Part shown: positions 6,054-9,680 of the stretch, in pieces
Position numbering within the stretch: the stretch's first letter is position 1
How the letters are laid out: every line of letters begins with the position of its first letter
DNA from: Clostridia bacterium
Lineage (GTDB): Bacteria; Bacillota_A; Clostridia; Oscillospirales; CAG-272
Direction of reading: 5' to 3'
Assembly: GCA_017414585.1 (NCBI GenBank)
Contig: JAFQLN010000179.1
Location: 1-9,680, forward strand
Length of the DNA stretch: 9,680 nucleotides
The notes under the pieces: model-generated
The model's input: the letters and a program-made list of their open reading frames with translations, nothing else
Database searches by the model: none
Told to the model about the DNA's origin: nothing
Made by a program: the position numbers and the translations under genes

Positions 6054-7130
6054 ATGAATAAAATGGAAAACCGTTACAGTGCCCTCCGCGCAAAAATGCG
6101 TGAAATGGGACTGGACGCCCTTTATGTAAACTCCGCAGAAAACCATCTCTATATGTCCGCATTTGACAACCCGGACGGATGGATGCTGATCACGCTTGAA
6201 AAGGCGTACCTCTTTGCGGATTTTCGCTATATCGAAGCGGCAAAAGCGGAAGCCACCGAACTGTGCGAAGTATGCCTCCCCGGCAAGCCCACCCTGCAGG
6301 AAATCGTACGTGACTGCGGCATCAAGACCCTCGGCTATGAAGACAGACGCATGACCTGCGCGGCGCTCAGCGGCATCAAGCATTCTCTCGACGGTATGGG
6401 CGTGGAATTCGCTCCCGTCGGCGGTGTGTTCACTGAAATCCGCGCGGTCAAGACAGCGGACGAAGTCGAAAGCATCGTCGCCGCACAGCGCATTGCGGAA
6501 AAAGCGTTTGAGCATATCGTCAAGACCATCACATATGACATGACGGAAGTGGAAGTCGCTGCGGAGCTGGAATACTTCATGAAGAAGAACGGCAGTGAAA
6601 AACCGTCGTTCGATACCATCGCCGTCTCCGGCACAGCATCCGCAAGACCCCACGGCGTACCGCGCAGATGCAAGCTCGAAAAGGGCTTTCTGACCATGGA
6701 CTACGGCGCAGTCATCAACGGCTATCACTCCGATATGACCCGCACCATCGTCATCGGCAAAGCGGACGCTGATGTGAAGAAGGTCTATGATACCGTTCTC
6801 GCGGCACAGCTTGCGGCGATTGAAGCCATCACGGAAGGCGCAAAGAACGCCGACATGGATAAGGCTGCACGCGATATCATCAATGCGGCTGGCTACGAAG
6901 GCTGCTTCGGTCACGGTCTCGGTCACGGCGTGGGTCTGGAAATCCACGAAGCTCCCGGTCTGTCCGGCGGCATGGGCGACAGAACCCTCCGCGCCGGCGA
7001 AATCGTCACCGTGGAACCCGGCGTCTACCTCGAAGGCAAGTACGGCTGCCGCATCGAGGATATGGTGCTCATCGAAGCGGGCGGCAAGAGAAATCTGACC
7101 GAATGCCCGAAGGAAATGATCGAAATCTGA
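6054..7130 (+). CDS. M24B Xaa-Pro aminopeptidase/dipeptidase
   Basis: 358 residues: a creatinase-like N-terminal domain (about 1-125) and a pita-bread metallopeptidase domain. All five ligands of the two metal ions are present: Asp216 (MDYGA), Asp227 (HSDMTR), His291 (GHGLGHG), Glu321 (VEPGVY) and Glu335 (RIEDM). His200 (RPHG) and His298 are the expected catalytic histidines. It should cleave an N-terminal residue from peptides with proline at position 2, or Xaa-Pro dipeptides, in the cytoplasm. The short length is typical of Gram-positive PepP/PepQ-like enzymes; the sequence does not decide aminopeptidase versus prolidase. A GAGG near 6042 serves the ATG at 6054; a second in-frame ATG at 6063 is less well placed. 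It is the last gene of the M48-YqeG cluster, and a terminator follows. Confidence 0.93.
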   Translation: MNKMENRYSALRAKMREMGLDALYVNSAENHLYMSAFDNPDGWMLITLEKAYLFADFRYIEAAKAEATELCEVCLPGKPTLQEIVRDCGIKTLGYEDRRMTCAALSGIKHSLDGMGVEFAPVGGVFTEIRAVKTADEVESIVAAQRIAEKAFEHIVKTITYDMTEVEVAAELEYFMKKNGSEKPSFDTIAVSGTASARPHGVPRRCKLEKGFLTMDYGAVINGYHSDMTRTIVIGKADADVKKVYDTVLAAQLAAIEAITEGAKNADMDKAARDIINAAGYEGCFGHGLGHGVGLEIHEAPGLSGGMGDRTLRAGEIVTVEPGVYLEGKYGCRIEDMVLIEAGGKRNLTECPKEMIEI

Positions 7131-7131
7131 C

Positions 7132-7149
7132 CGGTACGGAGGCGTACTG
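7132..7149 (+). repeat. Small hairpin after the peptidase stop codon
   Basis: GTACG (7134-7138) pairs with CGTAC (7143-7147) across the tetraloop GAGG. Two further pairs (one a G-U wobble) extend the stem to 7132-7149. No T-run follows it; the real terminator is the larger hairpin just downstream. It may protect the mRNA 3' end or be incidental. Confidence 0.35.
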
Positions 7150-7165
7150 TCCCCGAAAACAGAAC

Positions 7166-7212
7166 ATCCCGCAGAGAGCTGTGACGTTTCACAAATCCTG
7201 CGGGATATTTTT
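7166..7212. terminator. Bidirectional terminator between convergent operons
   Basis: A perfect 9-bp stem, ATCCCGCAG (7166-7174) with CTGCGGGAT (7198-7206), holds an inner GTGA/TCAC hairpin (7181-7192) and is followed on plus by ATTTTT (7207-7212). Read on minus, the same stem is followed by GTTCTGTTTT. It ends the peptidase operon (plus) and can also end the TVP38 operon (minus). One arm lies within the last codons and stop of the minus-strand gene. Confidence 0.82.
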
Positions 7213-7899
7213 GTCTGCTTTGCTTTTTTCGAGTATCTTTTTGATGCGGGAATAGAGAATCAGCCCTCCGATGCTCACGCATGATGTGACAACAAAGACT
7301 GCCGCCGCAAAGAGATAGTTTCCGTCTCCCAGCGCACTGCCGCCGATTGCGGAGGTCACAATGGAGGGAAGACGCGCGGTGATGGTGATCAGCAGAAAGG
7401 ATTTCAGATCTATCGGGAGCAGTCCGGCACAGTAGACGAGAATATCCTTGGGCGTGCCGGGAATGAAAAAGAGGACGAACAGAAGCCGGAACGAGTTGCC
7501 TGCCTGCCGGATGAAGCGGACGGACATGAGCTTTTCGCGGCTGATGAACAGCTCCAGTGCTTTCACGCCGAATTTTTTGATCAGCAGAAAGACGACAGTC
7601 TGTCCGAGTGCGATGCCTGCGGTGCAGAGAAGCGTTCCGCCGAGCCAGCCGAAGGTGTATCCTGCCGCAATTTCCAAGGGTTCTCCCGGAATGACAGCAA
7701 CAAAGACCTGCAGAACCGTCATCAGGAAATAGACGAGCGGTCCGAGAACGCCGTGCGTCTGTACCCACGCCTGAAACTGCCCCGGTTCGTCCAGCATGGA
7801 GAGAAACGGCTTTCCGATATAAGTGAAGAGCAGGGCGCAAAGGAGCAGATACAGGACCACAGCGCCTGCCGCAAGGATGCGTCTTCGTTTGAGAGACAT
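7189..7899 (-). CDS. TVP38/TMEM64 (VTT domain) membrane protein
   Basis: A 236-residue polytopic membrane protein of the DedA/TVP38/TMEM64 (SNARE-associated, VTT) superfamily. An N-terminal anchor (about 8-28) is followed by the VTT core. The first re-entrant half has IPGEPLEIAAGYTFGWLGG (70-88) and the second FFIPGTPKDILVYCAG (144-159), both hallmark segments. ARLPSIVTSAIGG (175-187) and a final helix (about 195-217) precede a lysine-rich cytoplasmic tail. Eukaryotic and bacterial VTT proteins have been linked to lipid scrambling or undecaprenyl-phosphate/phospholipid transport, so a lipid role at the cytoplasmic membrane is likely, though not which lipid. AGGAG precedes the ATG. The gene follows the papain-like gene after a 15-base gap and is thus its operon partner. 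A terminator arm overlaps its 3' end. Confidence 0.9.
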   Translation of the reverse strand: MSLKRRRILAAGAVVLYLLLCALLFTYIGKPFLSMLDEPGQFQAWVQTHGVLGPLVYFLMTVLQVFVAVIPGEPLEIAAGYTFGWLGGTLLCTAGIALGQTVVFLLIKKFGVKALELFISREKLMSVRFIRQAGNSFRLLFVLFFIPGTPKDILVYCAGLLPIDLKSFLLITITARLPSIVTSAIGGSALGDGNYLFAAAVFVVTSCVSIGGLILYSRIKKILEKSKADKNIPQDL

Positions 7900-7914
7900 A
7901 ACGGCTCCTTTCTG

Positions 7915-8481
7915 TTATGCGCCTGTCCGGATGGGAAGGAGGGAATGCGCGCGGTGTTCGTTCAGTTCGCAAAGTCCGCCTTCAAACAGACAGGAGAGGC
8001 TGTCCATGGCAAGAAAATCCTGCGGATGCATGAGCGCGGGCGGCTTGGGGAGATCGAGCGTACAGCTTTCTTTGAGAACTTTTGCGACAAACTGGGAGCA
8101 GAAGAACGAATGCGGCAGTTCCAGCGGAATCGAAAGCCTGCACAGTACAAGCCCGAGAATGCTGTAGTGATAGTCGCCGGCGCGGCAGAGCATGGTATGT
8201 ACGGCGGATTTCAGCTGGTAATATTCTTTTTCGGAGACGTCGAGCGCCAGAACCGCACAGGGAATGTTGCCCTGCCGGAGATAGAAGCCGTTGTCGATGT
8301 GCTCCTCCACCAGTCCGGCGGGAAGCGGCATGGAGGCATGACGGCGGGCAAAGCTGTACAGGGAATGCAGATCGCTGTCGAATGCAATGGAAGCATGCGT
8401 GTATGCTTCGCCGGTGAAAAGGCGGATCAGGCGGGAGGGTACGGAAGTACTGCGGGTGAGCAGAATATAGACGGTTTTCAT
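7915..8481 (-). CDS. Permuted papain-like (YiiX/YaeF-type NlpC/P60-related) protein
   Basis: A 188-residue protein without a signal peptide. The His comes before the Cys, as in circularly permuted NlpC/P60 folds: His29 in YTHASIAFD and Cys128 in FFCSQFVAKVL. The early strand (VYILLTRS), the GEAYTHASI block and the CSQFV helix are typical of the YiiX/YaeF/LRAT-like group. Members with both residues may act as thiol hydrolases, amidases or acyltransferases on lipids or peptides; the substrate here is unknown. The start has GGAG seven bases upstream (minus strand, near 8489-8493) and a promoter of its own further up. The VTT membrane protein follows 15 bases downstream, so both should be made together. 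Confidence is good for the fold and moderate for any activity. Confidence 0.78.
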   Translation of the reverse strand: MKTVYILLTRSTSVPSRLIRLFTGEAYTHASIAFDSDLHSLYSFARRHASMPLPAGLVEEHIDNGFYLRQGNIPCAVLALDVSEKEYYQLKSAVHTMLCRAGDYHYSILGLVLCRLSIPLELPHSFFCSQFVAKVLKESCTLDLPKPPALMHPQDFLAMDSLSCLFEGGLCELNEHRAHSLLPIRTGA

Positions 8482-8525
8482 AAATACTCCGGAAAGTTCA
8501 TCTGAAAAGGTTTTCTTGTGCCATT

Positions 8526-8554
8526 ATTATACTTCTTCGGCAGAAACGGAACAA
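8526..8554 (-). promoter_or_regulatory. Promoter of papain-like/TVP38 operon
   Basis: On the minus strand a perfect -10 TATAAT (plus 8526-8531) lies 17 bases from a -35 TTGTTC (plus 8549-8554). The predicted start near 8519 leaves a leader of about 38 bases before the ATG at 8481. Confidence 0.72.
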
Positions 8555-8775
8555 GGAAGGATTGATTAAGAACAGCCCGCCGGAGATTAAAAAATCATGA
8601 GAAAACAGCGGATGGTGAAAAAGACGGAGATATATCCGCTTTAAACAGAAAAACCGCGCATATTCGGCTGATCATCTGCACAATTCTGTTTGCTGGTTAT
8701 TACGCACAAAAGACGAATGGTGCAGAATATACAAAAACGCTGTCGAAACGGATAAATAACTGTTGCTCGTGCCTA

Positions 8776-8804
8776 TTGCAATTGTGTTCATCCTGTGTTA
8801 GAAT
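8776..8804 (+). promoter_or_regulatory. Promoter of riboswitch-symporter transcript
   Basis: TTGCAA (8776-8781), a 17-base spacer and TAGAAT (8799-8804) give a good sigma-A match. The predicted start near 8811 lies about 12 bases before the first riboswitch helix, as expected. An overlapping alternative (TTGTGT at 8782, TATACC at 8805) is weaker. Confidence 0.7.
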
Positions 8805-8822
8805 TATACCCATCATTCAACC

Positions 8823-8993
8823 GTGCGAAACGATGTTGTCAGGAAAGCCGGGAAACCGCACCGAAGGAGTAACACTCTCAGGGACAAAGGACTGACAGCG
8901 GATCGCACTCCGGAGAATCCCGCATCATGCGGGTGCCGAAGGTGCAAGGAAAATCTTTCGGGGTTTTCTAATCTCTCAGGCAAAAGGACGGAG
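8823..8993 (+). ncRNA. Tandem glycine riboswitch (two aptamers)
   Basis: Two glycine aptamers in series. Aptamer 1 is closed by P1 8837-8842 (TGTCAG) with 8892-8897 and has the conserved core CACCGAAGGAG (8859-8869) and CTCTCAGGGACAAAGGAC (8875-8892). Aptamer 2 is closed by P1 8908-8912 (CTCCG) with 8989-8993 and has a hairpin 8919-8933, the core TGCCGAAGG (8934-8942), a P3a-like AT-rich hairpin around 8949-8970 and CTCTCAGGCAAAAGGAC (8973-8989). The leader GTGCGA (8823-8828) is complementary to the linker TCGCAC (8903-8908), the leader-linker helix with kink-turn known from tandem glycine riboswitches. The RNA should bind glycine and control the symporter gene directly downstream. Confidence 0.93.
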
Positions 8994-9033
8994 CGGCATA
9001 TCCCTGCATTTTGCGGGTCTATACGTTTTTTCG

Positions 9034-9089
9034 TTCTCCGGAGCAGCTGAAGAGATTTCAGTTGCTTTTTATATTTTATTACCGGAGGA
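9034..9089 (+). promoter_or_regulatory. Candidate anti-Shine-Dalgarno helix of the riboswitch
   Basis: CTCCGG (9036-9041) is exactly complementary to the ribosome-site segment CCGGAG (9082-9087); with flanking wobbles the pairing spans 9034-9041 and 9082-9089. The same 9036-9040 CTCCG is identical to the 5' strand of the aptamer 2 P1 stem (8908-8912) and so could instead pair with 8989-8993. This suggests that glycine-bound P1 frees the segment to block the ribosome site (an OFF switch). The complementarity is seen; the switching direction is inferred. Confidence 0.5.
9043..9077 (+). terminator. Expression-platform hairpin with T-run
   Basis: GCAGCTGAA (9043-9051) pairs with TTCAGTTGC (9057-9065) with one wobble and a 5-base loop, followed by TTTTTATATTTT (9066-9077). 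This is a standard intrinsic terminator between the riboswitch and the symporter start, so transcription attenuation is possible. I found no clear upstream strand that would disrupt it, so control may instead, or also, act on translation. Confidence 0.75.
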
Positions 9090-9094
9090 TTCCC

Positions 9095-9680
9095 ATGGAC
9101 TTCTTACTTCAGATCGTCAAAACGATCAACACGTATCTCTCAGACTACATTCTCATCATTTTGCTCATCGGCTGCGGTATTTTCTTCACCGTCAAGACCC
9201 GCTTTGTACAGGTCCGCTGTTTCGGCGAGGGCATGAAAGCCATGTTCGGCGGTTTCTCTCTTCACGGGAAAAAGCAGAAAAGCGGTATTTCATCCTTTCA
9301 GGCTCTCGCAACGGCTATCGCTGCACAGGTCGGTACCGGCAACATCGTCGGCGCCTGCGGTGCGATTCTGACCGGCGGTCCCGGCGCGATTTTCTGGATG
9401 TGGATCATCGCCTTCTTCGGTATGGCAACGATTTACGCCGAAGCGGTTCTCGCACAGGAAACCCGCGTTGTCAAAGCAGACGGTACGGTAGCCGGCGGTC
9501 CGGTTTACTACATCAACCGTGCGTTCAAGGGTAAATTCGGCAAGATTCTCGCCGGCTTCTTCTCCGTATCCCTCATCATTGCTCTCGGCTGTATCGGCGC
9601 AATGGTTCAGTCCAACTCCATCGGCTCCACCATTGAGACCGCTTTCGGCATCCCCGGCTGGATCGTCGGTATCGTCCTGG
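9095..9680 (+). CDS. AGCS-family sodium:alanine/glycine symporter (5' part, runs off window)
   Basis: The first 195 codons of an amino acid carrier of the AGCS family (alanine/glycine:cation symporters, usually 450-550 residues and 10-12 membrane segments). A first helix at about 18-33 precedes the conserved TRFVQVR, FQALATAIAAQVGTGNIVGA (68-87), GGPGAIFWMW (94-103) and GGPVYYI (134-140) motifs, and helices lie near 88-122 and 150-172. GGAGG (9084-9088) lies six bases before the ATG. The tandem glycine riboswitch immediately upstream argues that glycine is a physiological substrate, with alanine as an alternative. No defect is visible in the part present; the 3' end is outside the window. Confidence 0.93.
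   Translation, partial: MDFLLQIVKTINTYLSDYILIILLIGCGIFFTVKTRFVQVRCFGEGMKAMFGGFSLHGKKQKSGISSFQALATAIAAQVGTGNIVGACGAILTGGPGAIFWMWIIAFFGMATIYAEAVLAQETRVVKADGTVAGGPVYYINRAFKGKFGKILAGFFSVSLIIALGCIGAMVQSNSIGSTIETAFGIPGWIVGIVL

Larger units (their letters stand above)
8482..9094. other. Long intergenic region with divergent promoters and riboswitch
   Basis: This stretch of 613 bases has no supported protein gene. From left to right it holds the ribosome binding site and promoter of the minus-strand operon (to 8554), an anonymous AT-rich block (about 8560-8770), the plus-strand promoter (8776-8804), the tandem glycine aptamers (8823-8993), and the expression platform (9034-9089). In the anonymous block I see only a 15-codon open frame at 8597-8644 without a good ribosome site, and a loose 7-bp inverted repeat (8607-8613 with 8634-8640). 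Confidence 0.75.

Noticed and set aside
7753..8505. Plus-strand open frame of 250 codons opposite the papain-like gene
   Set aside because: Shadow of the minus-strand gene, which has the His/Cys motifs, a promoter and a ribosome site.
8597..8644. Short open frame of 15 codons in the intergenic block
   Set aside because: Only a distant GGAG precedes it, no family is recognisable, and such short frames are expected by chance.
8823..9050. 75-codon open frame across the riboswitch
   Set aside because: It lies over the conserved glycine aptamers, whose RNA structure explains the sequence; the protein is low-complexity basic and has no ribosome site.
1..9680. CRISPR arrays, tRNA/rRNA genes, insertion sequences, tandem repeats, phage genes
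   Set aside because: Scanning by eye I found no regularly spaced repeats, cloverleaf or transposase signatures, or terminal inverted repeats flanking a gene. Gene content is ordinary chromosomal.

Overview
This window most likely comes from the chromosome of a moderately GC-rich Gram-positive, Clostridia-like bacterium. The reasons are a YqeG-type HAD phosphatase (a family typical of Bacillota), strong AGGAGG-like ribosome binding sites, near-consensus sigma-A promoters separated by AT-rich intergenic DNA, and a tandem glycine riboswitch. The species cannot be named from the sequence. I see no mobile element, CRISPR array, tRNA or rRNA.

Layout. (1) Positions 1-135 hold two inverted repeats, the second a probable terminator. 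(2) Positions 136-2110, minus strand, are a two-gene operon: a PLP-dependent alpha-oxoamine synthase with serine palmitoyltransferase-like motifs, overlapping by 11 bases an SDR-family reductase. A consensus promoter (TTGACA-N17-TATAAT) drives it. The pair matches the first two chemical steps of sphingoid-base synthesis (decarboxylative condensation, then ketone reduction), although the true substrates cannot be proven here. (3) Positions 2111-2444 are a divergent promoter region. (4) Positions 2445-4277, plus strand, hold an alpha/beta hydrolase and a Gfo/Idh/MocA-type oxidoreductase, followed by a strong terminator. (5) Positions 4284-7130, plus strand, are a tight cluster: an M48/Ste24-like membrane metalloprotease, a YqeG-like phosphatase (ATGA overlap) and an Xaa-Pro peptidase (10-base gap), ended by a terminator shared with the convergent operon. 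(6) Positions 7189-8481, minus strand, are a two-gene operon: a permuted papain-like (YiiX/YaeF-type) protein and a TVP38/TMEM64 (VTT domain) membrane protein, with its own promoter near 8526-8554. (7) Positions 8776-9680, plus strand, hold a promoter, a tandem glycine riboswitch with an expression platform, and the first 195 codons of an AGCS-family sodium:alanine/glycine symporter that runs off the window.

Functional reading. Most of the window is ordinary housekeeping and accessory metabolism. The items most worth a second look are the SPT-like/SDR pair, a possible entry into sphingolipid-like lipids in a Clostridia-like genome; the riboswitch leader, where a segment complementary to the Shine-Dalgarno could be switched by the P1 stem of the second aptamer; and the pairing of an LRAT-like/permuted-papain fold with a VTT-domain membrane protein, both from families linked to lipids.
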